From Phanerodontia chrysosporium (Eukaryota; Basidiomycota; Agaricomycetes; Polyporales; Phanerochaetaceae): DNA of 64,000 nucleotides. Position 1 is the stretch's first letter. Each line of letters opens with the position of its first letter. Shown piece by piece: positions 1 through 11,008 of this stretch. Below the pieces are notes generated by a model that worked only from the letters and a program-made list of their open reading frames with translations, was not told the origin of the DNA and made no database searches. The DNA lies in assembly GCA_001910725.1 (NCBI GenBank), contig MJGA01000015.1:1-64000 (forward strand), written 5' to 3'. A program made the position numbers and the translations under genes.

Positions 1-406
1 CCTTCATCACTAGTCTTGAATATTGTGTCAATACTTTCAAAACTAGTTGCTGGGCTGAAAGGTGGATTCTCGAAGTCACTGATGGTTGAAGCAGTATCTG
101 TCTATGAGCTGTCATCTATATCTTGAATATATGCCATTTGCAACAAACTTGCCATTCTACCAGGTTGACATCATGAGTCTTGTAAATGGGCGTATTCCAG
201 CTTAAGGTCTATGTCTGCAGTATCGATGTCTGTCATTATGTTAACCATGTTGTGCATGCGATCAAGATACTCTTGCAGAGTAGAATTGACGATGTACTCT
301 GGTGTGACTAGCATTCATATCTAACTGTCAAGGACTCATTTTTGAATAGTAGCTATGTTCCGTTTCATTGCTCGTCCATACTGACATGGTTTCCTTCTTG
401 CCAGGG
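1..406 (-). pseudogene. Element 0 pol spacer downstream of protease
   Basis: Minus-strand translation gives a broken coding stretch rich in Asp, Glu and Leu (for example VNSTLQEYLDRMHNMVNIM), interrupted by in-frame stops. It follows the protease segment directly and probably corresponds to the variable acidic linker between protease and RT in this gypsy clade. No catalytic motif is visible. The element runs off the left edge. Confidence 0.5.
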
Positions 407-640
407 TCATCTTAGTAGCAAGTCAAATGGGGCCTTTGCACCAATGAACAAACTGGCATGTGTCAGGACTGACCCACATGCTAGTGGCACATCTAGTACA
501 AAGTCTTGCAGTAGACCTTCTCCTTCATTGGCATCTTCTATGATAATCTGCTTGGTTACATCAATAGGGCATTCTACTATATTCTGCCAAACTTGCCGGT
601 TTACGATGTTCAGCTGAGAACCAGTGTCCACTATGGCCAT
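407..640 (-). pseudogene. Element 0 retropepsin-like aspartic protease fragment
   Basis: The minus-strand ORF of 77 codons contains MAIVDTGSQLNIVNRQVW. DTGSQ is the catalytic D-T/S-G motif of retroviral-type aspartic proteases, in the form typical of Agaricomycete gypsy elements. A second conserved region (FVLDVPLACGSVL, then LFIGAKAPFDLLL) resembles the flap and the hydrophobic C-terminal motif normally followed by a G-R/Q-P. The protease would process Gag-Pol in the virus-like particle. It is a fragment of a polyprotein, not a separate gene. Catalytic residues look intact but the surrounding frame is broken. Confidence 0.75.
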
Positions 641-1141
641 AATGGGGCTACCATTAATTTCAATTCTGGACTAAATGAGTTGACCTCATTGCCTGCTAGA
701 TAACTGCATGGCAGTTGCACTAAGTGGTGGAGGTGGAAGTGTAGTTGTCTAAACACCAGTTTGGGCTACCACTGCCTTTACATCTCCTTGTGATCTGCTG
801 GAAGCATTCTTTGGCTTGATAACTTCCTGCATCTGCTGAGACATTTCCCTAGAAACTTCAAGTAGCTCTCCAACAGTAATTTGGATGTCAGCGTTCAGAA
901 CCTTGTCCAGCATGCTCTTGGAATCTACATGCGCTTGAATATCTGAACACTGAGGTTGTCGCTTGTGAAGACCTTCTTCATATGTCTGGCTATTGGTCCT
1001 ATCCTTCAAAGGTTCTGCTTGCTCCTTTTCCTTAAAGGTTTCAACTGTATTAGATCCTCCATAAAAGTGTTGTCATTTTGAACATTGAAAGGAACTAAAG
1101 GTATGTCCACAGGAATGGGAACAGGGTCTGATGTTGGGATA
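641..1141 (-). pseudogene. Element 0 gag-pol linker before the protease
   Basis: Minus-strand coding remnants include NADIQITVGELLEVSREMSQ (749-1009), preceded by a Pro-rich stretch readable as PVPIPTSDPVPIPVDIP. The pattern 'x-I-x-V-x-E-L-L-x-V-S' upstream of the protease is a hallmark of the domain that follows the zinc knuckle in this Agaricomycete gypsy clade. Element G has the homologous stretch at 58.6-59.0 kb (VQITPEDLLAISQPLRDRL). Frameshifts and stops separate the pieces. The right end abuts the TSD of Element A. Confidence 0.65.
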
Positions 1142-1146
1142 GGAAC

Positions 1147-1746
1147 TGTGACAGTTTTTCGTCTCAACCTTTAGGGTTAGGGGCAGCAGGTGACAGAAGC
1201 GATTACTCCGAACTGTGACATGAACAAGCACTGGAGTGACAGTCCTAGGCTCGGGGCAGGTCACGTGTTATGGCGGTCACGTGATGTGCACATGTGCGGT
1301 ATTTCAGGGTCACATGGTCGAAGGTCTAGAAGTAGACAAGGGTCTGGAAGCACTGAGACACTTCGGAATGAACTAGAAAGTTCTGGAGGTCTCTGGACAG
1401 GTCTGAACAGTGCTGGAATGTTTTGAAGATTTCTGGAACATCGTAGGAACATTTAGGAATGTGTAGGAGAATGTAGGAATGTCTGTAGGGCACTAGCCAA
1501 TAGCGTAGTAGGTATTAGATAGCTAGGACCCTAAACACCGGTCCCTGGGAACCTGGAGCATATGTATATAAACCCTGAGGGTTGGGGGTGCCTTTCCAGC
1601 TTCAATCTCATCGCATTTCACCTCTCTAGTCTCTATACCTCGTTTTCAAGCTTGGCTATACCCTTTGTGGTCCAAGTAAATCTTTGCTAGTGAGTATTGC
1701 TGGTTGGTTTGGTGTATAGGCGCTAGGGCAGCGCATTTTTGTGATA
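1147..1746 (+). repeat. 5' LTR of Element A
   Basis: It starts TGTGACAG and ends TTGTGATA, and it matches 11009-11608 over its full 600 bp. A TATA box (TATATAAA, about 1565) lies about 31 bp before AGCTTCAATC (1598-1607), the likely transcription start. GTGAGT at 1690 is a possible splice donor near the 3' end. Confidence 0.93.
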
Positions 1747-1749
1747 GAA

Positions 1750-1759
1750 GATTGCAGCT
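1750..1759 (+). promoter_or_regulatory. Putative self-priming primer-binding site of Element A
   Basis: GATTGCAGCT, three bases after the 5' LTR, is complementary at 9 of 10 positions to AGCTTCAATC at 1598-1607, the predicted RNA 5' end. This geometry is that of Tf1-type self-primed elements (known biology); its use here is inferred. Confidence 0.6.
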
Positions 1760-2055
1760 AGCCAACGTACTCCACCTTTGGTGGCCTAGGTTATTGCTTT
1801 GGGTTCTGGGGGCTTGTTTGAACAAGTGCTCTTGTGCTTTGTTCGGTTTTCTGCCAGTCCACAGGCGTAAGTGGGCACTATAGTACCTTTTTAGGTACAG
1901 TCAGGGGAACGTGGTGTAATCCACCTCAGAGGGCTTTGCCTGCGGATGAGTAACCCCTGTTGTAGTGCTGGACTAAGGGTGCAATACCCTGTCCAACCAG
2001 TTTTAGCTGCGTGGCGTGGAAATCTGCAGTAATACCCATTTCTCTTCATTGAGGA

Positions 2056-2868
2056 TTGGCTGGCAGGAGAGCCTTGCGCTTTGCCTGTGTGGAGGAGTTT
2101 TCTGGCTTGTGTACACAGGCTGACCTGTGTTTACTAGTGCCTAAGTCTGCTAGGAACCGTTTTGTCCTTGCTAAGGATGAGAGCTCTGGTAAACCCTTAC
2201 TTGAGCGCACCAAGATCTTGAACCTTTACCGCTTCAAAGATATTGGGAAGCTGCGCCCTGCGTACAAACCTCGCACTACACCCTACACCCCTGTCCCTGG
2301 TCGTCGTGAAAGGTTTGCTCGTGAAGCAGACCTGAATGACTTCAATCACCAGCTTCAGCTCGAAGACTATCACAACGAACAGCGCAAGCGCCACCTACTC
2401 GATTGCATCGTGAATGCCCCTCCCCCTCTCCCCCTCATCAAGTGTATTGAACTACCCCCTACTCACCCTATCAAAGTCAAACCCATCCCCAAGGACCTTC
2501 ACTTTCACACCAACACTTAGGTCCATCAGCTGTGCAACTAGGGACGAAAGTTCAACGGTGCCCTTAACCACTTGGGTCCGTTCTTTCAGAAGCTAGATGA
2601 GCAGCATTTTCGAGTTGGGTTGACTGAACACGAGCTCTACATTTTGGGTTTATTCAAGGAGATGTTCGACAACATTCGCAAACACCTTCAGACCATCGTC
2701 GAGACGAAGGAGTACACCACGAGGAAGTGAAAGAAGATTTCGAGGGATTTGAAGAAGACAGGCGCACATAGCTTCGCTTAGCTTAAGCCACGCTTCACTG
2801 AGCATTGCAGGGAGCTAATTCAGGAGTTGGATGAAGACTGGTTGTTTTTGGAGAAGAACCTTGATTAG
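2056..2868 (+). pseudogene. ORF0 of Element A, pre-gag protein of unknown function
   Basis: One frame runs from 2056 to 2868 (about 270 codons) between the 5' LTR and gag, broken by four in-frame stops (near 2518, 2539, 2728 and 2779). There is no ATG; the first residues are read from a TTG after an upstream stop, so the true start may come from splicing or be lost. The protein is highly charged and probably helical. It shares blocks with ORF0 of Element C: TPVPGRRERFAREADLNDF versus RPVPKAEQDRINEEFEERL, FNGALNHLGPFFQKL versus FNAVNLRLVPLSDHL, and the C-terminal ISRDLKK...RFTEHCRELI versus ITRDLKK...RYVEIARELV. I recognise no known domain. Conservation among three elements argues that it is a real element gene. 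Confidence 0.7.
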
Positions 2869-2956
2869 TTCTTGTATCTGCGTGTTTTTGAATCAAGATG
2901 TTATTCAATTCGAATCTAGCTAACTTTGGTTTGCGTTCTGCTTCGAGTCAAGTGGC

Positions 2957-4421
2957 ATGGACCCTTGGGGAGCGTTAGAACTCGGCTCTATGGCTGAGGG
3001 AGGCCCTACCCCAATTTTGGCTGCTGCACCGCTTTCGACCTCTTACGAAGAGTACAGCCAGTCATGGGTACAAGCCGCTCAGGAAGGACTGACTCCAGGT
3101 AACATTAAGGCCCTCGTTGACAGCCTGGGTAACTGGGTAAAGGCTGGGATAGCTCAAGTAAGATTGGAAATGGGTTCAGAAGTCCTTTGCTTGAAGGAAG
3201 CCCTTCACAAACGCAAAACCGAGGCCAAGACGCTTCAGGAGCAGATAGACACTCTTGAGCAGACTAGACAGCACTTGTCTGCGCAGATAGCAGAGGCTCA
3301 GAACCAACCGCATTTTACAGAATGCTATACAGGTGCTGAAGCAGGAAAACGAGAGCTTGAAAGTGTTGGTTCAGCAAGGCACTAGTGGAGGCAACATTGA
3401 GTTGTCTCAGTCTTTGTTCCCTACCATGGAGGAACCTAACACCTTTAATGGTGATAAGGCTAGCAAGCTGAATGACTGGATCGAGTCGATGGCACTCTGG
3501 TTGCACCACCGTGGCATAATGGACGACAAAAAGAAGATAGAGATGGCAATGACTTACCTGCGAGGTTCAGCAAAGAAGGTCATGCAAGAGTACTTCAACA
3601 AGGTGCCAGACTTAAAGCCCCTTGGCTCCTGGACCAACTTTGTGAACGAACTCCAGAAAGGATTCCAACAGACCGACAAGAAGGACAGGGAAAGGGCAGA
3701 GTTTGAGCAATTCGTCAGCAAGAAAGGAATGAATGAGAAGACTTTCAACGAGTTTGCTGCTCATTTCCGTTCGCTGGCTCGCCAAACTGGCTTCTCCAAC
3801 GAGAAACTGCTGGTCAAGGCCTATGCCCATACCCCTCGTACCACCGCTGATGTACTGGCAGCCCATGATCGTGCTCAGTGGGCTATAACCTGGAATGGTT
3901 AGTTGAAGGATGTTCAGAAGATTCTGCAGGATCAACATCTCTAAACGGGCACCGTACTCTTTGGACAGTCTCAGTTGTTGAAAGACCCTGACACTATGGA
4001 TGTCGACGCCTTGAAGAAGGGCTCAGCCCAGGGTAAAGGCAAAACAGCCAAAGTTCAGAAGGTTGCCATGTCGTTCGAGGAGGCGAAAAAGAAAGGCTAC
4101 TGCGCTCAGTGTGGAGGCAAAGGCCACATCGCCAAAGAGTGTCCATTGAAGAAGAACAACTCAGGTTCTTCGATGTCATCGAGTAAAACCACCAATGCAC
4201 CAGTGGCCAGTTCGTCAAAGGCTTCGTCTTCAAAGGAAAAGGAGAAGGATAAGGGCTCTTGCCACACGATGAGCAGTGTGCGCGAGGTGTACGCCAGCAA
4301 CTCGGAGAAATTCCAGGAGGTAGCCTCTGACGAGAAGTCGACCTCGGATAGCTCGGAAGAAGAAGATACCCCCAAGACCAAGCAGAAGAAGAAGTCGGAA
4401 GAAGAAGGTGCAGAAGATTAA
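2957..4421 (+). pseudogene. Gag of Element A
   Basis: ATG at 2957 opens a coiled-coil-rich N-terminus (LEQTRQHLSAQIAEAQ). A one-base frameshift near 3310 moves the reading into the frame of the capsid region (3333-3902: YLRGSAKKVMQEYF, FNEFAAHFRSLARQTGF). Stops at about 3900 and 3943 interrupt it before a nucleocapsid zinc knuckle CAQCGGKGHIAKEC (C-X2-C-X4-H-X4-C, about 4101-4142) and a Ser/Lys/Glu-rich tail ending at 4421. DTMDVDAL just before the knuckle is also found in the gags of Elements B, C and F. Gag forms the particle and packages RNA. AGCTAAC followed by AG at 2946 just upstream looks like a branch point and splice acceptor. It is not functional as it stands. Confidence 0.85.
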
Positions 4422-4541
4422 CCGCATGGTGTTCTCAGATGATGAGGATTTTCTGCAGGGACCGATGTAGAGTCTGCAACATCTGGTCTGTTTTTAGATT
4501 TCCTTTACCCTTCTGACTCAGTAAAATGTATTAGATCAGTT

Positions 4542-5427
4542 TTGGAATTGAGAAAAGTCTCTAGTTTACCCTCTAAATCGAGCTTTATTGTTTCAGTAAC
4601 TTTGAGTCAGGGTAAGGAAATCAGAGTGCAGACTACCGCACTGGTTGATTTAGGGGCCTATGCTGTGTTCATTAGCCACCGCTTCGTCAATAAGCATAAG
4701 CTGAAGACGAACCAGTTGACCAGGGAGATACACATTTACAATGCAGATGGCTTCAGAAATAAGTGTGGCAGTATTGAGGAGTATGCTTGGCTCGACGTAG
4801 CCGTAGGGGACTATGTCTCCAGACAAGCATGCCTCATTACAGATCTGGTGGAAAGGACATATTCCTCGGCTTTAGCTATTTAAAGAAGTATAATCCCGAG
4901 ATAGATTGGGATAAGGGCAAGTGGAAATACTCCAGATGCCCAGATTCTTGTCGCTTTACCAACCACAAGGCTCAAATAGCGCAAGCAGAGTTCGAAGAAC
5001 CTATGGATGAGGACTTCGAGGAGGATGAAGAGGAGCCTTGGCTTCAGTGGGTCAACCCTTCCACCCCAGATGGTCGCGTTTTGGCAGTAACTTGCCGGAA
5101 GATCGCAGCGATGTGCAGTATTCGTTCACTGGAGGGAATCGAGAGCTGGGAGCAGCTTGTCCCCACACAGTATCAGAACTATGGGGACGTGTTTTCAAAG
5201 TGTGCAAGCGAACGGCTACCTGTACGAAAGCCTTGCGACCACGCTGTCGAGTTTATTGATGGAGCTACCCTACCTCGACCAGCTCGCAATTACTCGCTGT
5301 CACCAGAAGAGAGGAATTTCTCTGAACAAGTGGATTCAGGAGAATCTCGCCAAGGGATACATCAGACCGAGTAAATCCCCGCTGGCAGCACCAGTCTTTT
5401 TCGTAAAGAAGAAGGACGGTTCATTGC
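4542..5427 (+). pseudogene. Element A pol: protease, linker and first part of RT
   Basis: The protease reads TALVDLGAYAVFISHRFV, where the catalytic motif should be D-S-G-A; here Ser is Leu, so it is probably dead. A frameshift near 4840 leads into FLGFSYLKKYNPEIDWDKG, the standard end of chromovirus proteases (H/Y-NPEIDW). An acidic linker and [20 protein letters not shown] (start of RT) follow. A further frameshift near 5330 gives [20 protein letters not shown] then KDGS, where the RT is cut by the B-family solo LTR at 5428. RT resumes at 7783. In life this would be one polyprotein made by frameshift from gag. Confidence 0.85.
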
Positions 5428-5960
5428 TGTCACGGATGTGACGGTGTAACCCTATTTTTCGCTGAATTTTGGCTATTTTCCTCGATTAATCCAACGGGCA
5501 AGTAGCCCTCGCATCGTCTGGAGTCCTAGCCACCCACGCTCAGTGCCTGGCCATCCAGCGCCAGCACCCTGATGGCGCATCACCCCTAGACGCCAGCGCA
5601 TCCTGCTGCGCGCTCAGACACTGCCCGGATCACTGGTCTGCCTTGCAACCGACTCCCCAGATCGCTGAGGAGGCACTGTCATTCACAATGACTCCCCTCG
5701 CCGAGACACTCTGAGCTGTCATCCTGTTGACACAGCCTCGGCCCGATGCGGCCTCAGAACACAGCCAGCTGATGCAACCTCATGACACAGCCCCGGTACA
5801 GCCTCGCCACGTAGCTCGTGTCACAGCCTTGCTGGCTGTGCTAAGCACTGCCCATCAGCTTACGTAACCATACAGCCTGCCCTGAACTCTTGTAGTATAT
5901 ATAGGTAGCATCTCTCGCTCCTGTCCGTCATCTCGACCTCTTGGTCAATACGAACAGATA

Positions 5961-7615
5961 CAGTGGCCGCCAAAGATAACGCAACAAGACTAGGCGCCGA
6001 CTGGCTTTTGGCATGCATCGACCTGCATATATTCATACATAAATGTATATAGCCAATTATATTCATGAAGCTTCCATGTATACAATAGAGTATGCCTAAA
6101 TATTCTCATGATTATTGAAGGGCTCACTATGACAAAAACTGTCTCACAAAATAAGTGACCAATCAAAGCCCCGGAAGCCATCAGTGATGTGCACCACCCA
6201 TCCTGCTCGGTGCGCGTCGTCATTCCTCCACCACACCCTTCTCTCTTCACAAAAAATTTCACAAATATTCCTACACATACTTTGGTATAACTTACATGTA
6301 TGACAGTCCTCACCCCTACCAAACGTGCCTGCATACGGGACTTTCTTGCTGCTGGACTCACACAAACTGAAATCGCCAACAAACTTGGTGTACACTGCTC
6401 ACAAATCTCCTGCATCATCCCCAAGCTTCATGAAGACAACAATAACTACAATGTCAACAAGAAGCCAGGTCGCCCACGTGTTTTCGATGACCATGATCTC
6501 CACCGTGCAAGTTGTGCAATCACAAGCGGCAAGTGCACAGACGCTACCGAGGTTCGACACACTCTATTCCCTCCACATCTCAGTCCGAACTGTTCAACGT
6601 GAACTCTCAAGCATTGGTCTGAAGGGACACATTTGTCATACCAAACCCCTTCTTCGTTCTATTCACATAATGAAGCAGCAAATGTGGGAGAAGACATATC
6701 GCAGAATGGAGATGGAGAAGTGAAAGACGATTATCTTTTTTGATGAGTCCAAGTACAATCTCTTTGGCTCAGATGGAAAGCAATACTGTCGGAGGAGGGT
6801 AGGAGAGAAGTTTCTACCACGGAATCTCAAAAAGGTGGTGAGATACGGGGGAGGAAGTATAATGGTATGGGGATATATAAGCTGGAAGGGTGTTGGAAGG
6901 CTGCATCGAGTGGATAGGAATATGACGGCAGCCTCATACTGCAAGATTCTCGAAGAGTCCTACCTTGGCTCTCTAGAAGACCTTGGTTACCCACGCAAAG
7001 CAGTCATATTCCAGCAGAACAATGACCCGAAACACACTGCAAAGTGCACAAGACGATGGTTTGAAGACAATAACGTTGAATTGCTCCCATGGCCACTCTC
7101 TTCCCCTGACATGAACATCATAGAGCATGTCTGGTGGCACCTGGGAACCCTTGTCAACCGTCGCAACCCCTGTCCACGCAATCTAGATGAGTTATGGTGT
7201 GCACTGCAGGAGGAGTGGGAAGCGCTGGATATACAATTTATTCGCAGGCTGTACAGGTCTATTCCACGTCGTTTGAAGGCCCTTAGGGATGCCAAGGGCC
7301 AGTACACTAAGTACTAATTTTTTGGACATTTTACCTTCACTTTGTGCTGTGTTCTTGAAAACTTTTGTCAAGGTTGTCATGTCTTGTCCCAATTAGGCAG
7401 GGGGGTTCAGAGGCGGCGGCGCAGCTATTCCACGCATTTCAGACTCATTTCTTGAAATTGAATCATTCATTCTTTGTAGATAGATTGAAATGTGTATCTG
7501 TAGTCTATCTACAAAAAAATGAAAGCCATACGAACTATATTGAGTGTGCAGCGCAGGAAACAGCATGGCCAAAACCCCGGCGCTAGCGCTGTTGCGTTAT
7601 TTTTGGCGGCCACTG
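5961..7615 (+). mobile_element. Tc1/mariner DNA transposon nested in a solo LTR
   Basis: Its ends are inverted repeats starting CAGTGGCCGCCAAA; the outer 26 bp match at 25 positions and weaker matching extends to about 55 bp. The TA target is duplicated at 5959-5960 and 7616-7617. Uninterrupted LTR copies show the empty site GACAGGTAAGCC, so the transposon landed in the TA of a GTAAG motif. A perfect 12-bp inverted repeat (TTTGTAGATAGA) forms a hairpin near 7472-7517. Confidence 0.93.
6300..7317 (+). pseudogene. Tc1-type transposase (DDE), inactivated
   Basis: The N-terminus has a helix-turn-helix (FLAAGLTQTEIANKLGVHCS) for binding the terminal repeats, then a GRPR-like linker (KPGRPRVF). 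A frameshift near 6550 and a TGA at 6721-6723, where Trp is expected, break the frame. The catalytic part shows IIFFDESKYNLFGSDG (first Asp), FQQNNDPKHTAK and WPLSSPDMNIIEHVW (Glu). In the family the middle motif is normally Q-D-N-D-P-K-H; here the catalytic Asp is Asn. The full-length reading (about 340 residues) fits the family. The enzyme would have excised and inserted the transposon at TA sites. Confidence 0.9.
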
Positions 7616-7782
7616 TAAGCCCCCGATTGTATTGTTGTTACAAGCACTAATATTATCTTGATCAATACGGACAGCTGAATAAGTTGTGCGTCGCTGCGTG
7701 ACTTGCTCCACTGCACCTCGTCATTGTTATCCCCATCCGTCCTCCCTTGTGTAGTGTTGGGTCCTAGCTCCATGACAATTGC

Positions 7783-8409
7783 AGTTAGTGTAAGACTATA
7801 GAAAGCTGAACGAAGTCATCAAGGAAAACTGCTTCTCTATACCCAAGATCTCAGACCTTATAGATCGACTATCTAACGCCAGTATATGCACTAAGATTGA
7901 CCTTAGATGGAGGTATAACAACGTCAGCATTAAGGAAGGAGACGAGTGGAAGCTGGCCTTCATCACACGTTTCGGTTTATATGAACCTACAGTGATGTTC
8001 TTTGGCCTCAGCAATGTACCAGCAACCTTTCAGCGCATGATGAACCATATTCTCGATGAACCATATTCTCAATGATCTGATCTGGGAAGGGCATGTTATG
8101 GTCTACCTAGACGACATTCTCATCTTCACAAATGACTTGGATCACCATCGGCGATTAGTTTGCAAGGTATTACAGCGACTACATAAAAATGACCTGTTTG
8201 CTAAGCCAGAAAAATGCTTCTTCGAGACGGATAGCATTGAATACCTTAGAATGATCATTAGCAAGGGGTCGGTTCAGATGGATCCATCGAAGGTAGATGG
8301 CGTTTTATCTTGACCCATACCCAAAAGGGTCAAAGATGTCCAGGCTTTCCTGGGTTTTGCTAACTTCTACTGATGGTTTATTCGTAACTTTGGCAAGATT
8401 GTTTGTCCA
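7783..8409 (+). pseudogene. Element A pol: rest of reverse transcriptase
   Basis: Directly after the solo LTR the RT resumes with [59 protein letters not shown] and the catalytic VMVYLDDILIF (8098-8130). A 16-bp tandem duplication (GATGAACCATATTCTC at 8039-8054 and 8055-8070) shifts the frame between the fingers/palm and the catalytic motif. The thumb and connection continue to KVDGVLS, where another frame change occurs near 8310. The active-site Asp pair is intact but the frame is not. Confidence 0.88.
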
Positions 8410-9998
8410 TTGTCAGAACTTACCCGCAAAGGCAAAGAGTGGGAATGGGGGCCTGAGCAGCAGGATGCCTTCAACATGCTCAAAATAGCGTTCACAACTG
8501 CACCTATTCTTAAGATTCCAGACAACGAGCACCCTTTTAGGCTCGAATGCGATTCGTCAGACTTTACTACAGGGGCTGTACTTGAGCAACTGGGCAAGGA
8601 TGGCCTTTGGCACCCTGTCGCGTTTTACTCCAAGGCGCTAGGTGTACACGAGCGCAACTACGAGATATACGATAAGAAGATACTAGCCATCATCCGCGCA
8701 CTGAAGGAATGGTGCCACCACTTGGAGGGACACTCTCTACCATTCGACATATGGTCAGATCACCAAAATTTGACCTATTTCCACAAAGCACAAAACTTGA
8801 CGCGACGTCAAGCACGTTGGAGTCTTTTTCTAACACGTTTCCACTTCAAGTTGGAGCACAAGCCTGGAAAGACAATGAAGCGGGCTGATCCAATGTCCAG
8901 AAGGCCAGATCATGAATTGGGGGTGAATTGCGACAATCATGAAAAAGTCCTTTTGAAGCCAGAATATTTTGCGATTCGAGCCATGCAACCAACCCATTCA
9001 TCGATAGTGGACGATAGCAAACTGCTAGAAAGGATCAGAAAAGCCCTGCTGGACAACGAAGTCACCAAGTCATACAAAGACCTGATGTTGAAAGGACCAA
9101 AAGAGTTCGGGAAGGACTTAGCAGAATGGCACCTCGAGGATGGGTTACTACTGCACCGAGGCAAGGTGTATGTGCCCAAGGACGACAAGATTAGGGCGGA
9201 TCTACTCAAGTTACACCACGACTTCCCTGGGGCTGGACACCCTGGACGATGGAAGACATTGGAGTTGCTGTCACGCAACTATTGGTGGCAGGAATGTCAG
9301 TTTACATCGAGAAGTATGTCGCAGGTTGCGAAGTCTGCCGGTCGCATAAAAATGTCAATCAGAAGCCTGCTTGCCTGCTACAGCTAAACGAGGTTCTGAC
9401 GGAACCCTGGGAGATAATCTCGTGCAATATGATCACGGACTTGCCTGAGTCGAACGGTTATAACGCTATCTTCGTAGTCATTTGCTGCTTAATCAAGCAA
9501 GCACATTTCCTCCCCATCACCAAGGAGTTTTCAGCCAAGGATCTGGGAAATTTGCTCTATGAGCGTGTTTGGCCTTTGCATAGCCTACCTAGACTGATTA
9601 TCCCAGATAGAGGAATGCAGTTCACTGCAAAACTCTTCCAGAAATGGTGCAGACTCTTCGGGATCAAGTCAGCGATGACTACAGCATTTGACCCTCAGGC
9701 AAACGGTCAGACTGAGCGAGTTAATCAGTCATTGAAGCAGTATCTGCGCTACTACACAAGTTTTAGGCAGAACGACTGGGCATACCTTTTGCCCTCTGCT
9801 GAGTTTGCGTATAACAACCAGGCGCATGAAAGCACCAAGAACTTGCCATTCTTTGTCAAATATGACTGTCATCCATGCATGTTCCCAGAGCAGAACCATG
9901 TTACAAGATTGTCAGAACTGGACGACTGGACGAAGCTTAGACAGAAGGCCCAAGAACAGGCGAAAGCTGCACTCATGCTGGCTGCAGAGCAAATGTAG
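8410..9998 (+). pseudogene. Element A pol: RNase H and integrase
   Basis: The RNase H reads FRLECDSSDFTTGAVL, HERNYEIYDKKILAIIRAL and WSDHQNLTYFHK. The integrase zinc-binding domain (LHHDFPGAGHPG ... GCEVCRSHK) is split by a frameshift near 9290. The integrase core follows: SCNMITDLPES, where the first catalytic Asp of the family is Asn; IPDRGMQFTAKLF with the second Asp; and QANGQTERVNQSLKQYL with the Glu. The D-to-N change alone would disable strand transfer. The unit ends at a stop (9996-9998) in place of the Lys before WYYD. Confidence 0.88.
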
Positions 9999-10970
9999 TG
10001 GTACTATGACCAGGGTAAATCAGAACCCTTGATCAAGGTCGGAAACCGTGTTTGACTTCACGCAAAGGATCTGAACCTTCGGGTTCCCTCCAAGAAACTG
10101 GCACCAAAGCGAGTAGGCCCTTACGAGATCATAGAGCAGCTGGGACCGGTTACCTTCAAGCTGAAGTTACCGACCCATGTGAAAATTCACCCAGTCTTCC
10201 ATGCAAGCAAGCTCACGAAGCACATCGAAGATGAGGTCGCCAATTGCACATGCAAACCCCTACCACCCATTCGCGTGGGTGATGACGAGGAGTACAAGGT
10301 CGAGCAGATCGTAGATGCACAGCCAGACTCTGAAGGCCATGTTATGTACCGAGTACAGTGGAGAGGCTACGACGAGCATAGTGACATATGGGAGTACTTG
10401 CCCAATCTCAAGCACGCTATGGCGAAGGTCAAACAATTCCACAAGAAATACCCAGACACACCAAAGAGGATTTCCCTTTTGCAATGCCACCACAACGAGG
10501 AGGACGAGTTTTTTGTGCGCGAACTCACGCTACTCCAATCTTGGGGAGCAGATGACCAGTTCGAGGTCGAGCTCATGAACAAGGATGCAAAACTACCCTC
10601 ACGTGGCTCGCCAGAAAGTGCAGGGTTGGATTTTTTCATCACGGAAGACCTTACACTCATGCCCCATGATCGCAAGCTAGTGCCAACTGACCTTCAAATG
10701 TGTACTCCACCAGGTACCTATGCTCGAGTCGCACCACGGAGTGGCCTTAGCCTCAGAGATATCGATATAGGAGCAGGCGTTATTGATCGAGATTATCGAG
10801 AAGAGCTCAAAATTCTACTCATCAACAACTCGCCTGACACCTTTACATTCCACAAGGGTGATCGTGTTGCTCAACTCGTGCTCGAATGAATCTTCTACCC
10901 TGAACCAACTTCCGTTTCTCACCTCGACTCAACCATTTGCAGTAGCGATGGTTTTGGCTCCACTGGTATT
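9999..10970 (+). pseudogene. Element A pol C-terminus: GPF/GPY module, chromodomain and dUTPase
   Basis: After WYYD and one TGA (near 10053) the reading shows KRVGPYEIIEQLGPVTFKL (GPY module) and HPVFHASKL. A chromodomain follows (YKVEQIVDAQ ... YRVQWRGYDEHSDIWEYLPN). After a short linker comes a dUTPase with all five motifs: AGLDFFITED; APRSGLSL; GAGVIDRDYREE; GDRVAQLVLE; and, after an in-frame TGA at about 10887, SSDGFGSTGI ending at a stop at 10968-10970. Cellular dUTPase cuts dUTP to dUMP and PPi and limits uracil in new DNA. Here it is fused in frame to the end of pol, as in Element C. Confidence 0.88.
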
Positions 10971-10995
10971 TAGACTTCACTAGGAGGTTCAGCTA

Positions 10996-11008
10996 GAATT
11001 GGGGGTAA
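10996..11008 (+). other. Polypurine tract of Element A
   Basis: GAATTGGGGGTAA lies immediately before the 3' LTR. The same G-run plus TAA/TAC form precedes the 3' LTRs of Elements C (GAGAGGGTAC) and F (GAGGAGCTAA). It would prime plus-strand DNA synthesis. Confidence 0.6.

Larger units (their letters stand above)
5428..7777 (+). mobile_element. Solo LTR of the B family in Element A RT, split by a Tc1 element
   Basis: It starts TGTCACGG and ends CATGACA, with TSD ATTGC at 5423-5427 and 7778-7782. After removal of the Tc1 element (5961-7615) and one TA it is about 693 bp, matching the other B-family LTRs (692 bp at 39439, 694 bp at 15931). No internal genes belong to it, so it is a solo LTR left by recombination between two LTRs. 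It interrupts the RT codons for the K-K-D-G-S-L motif. Confidence 0.92.
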
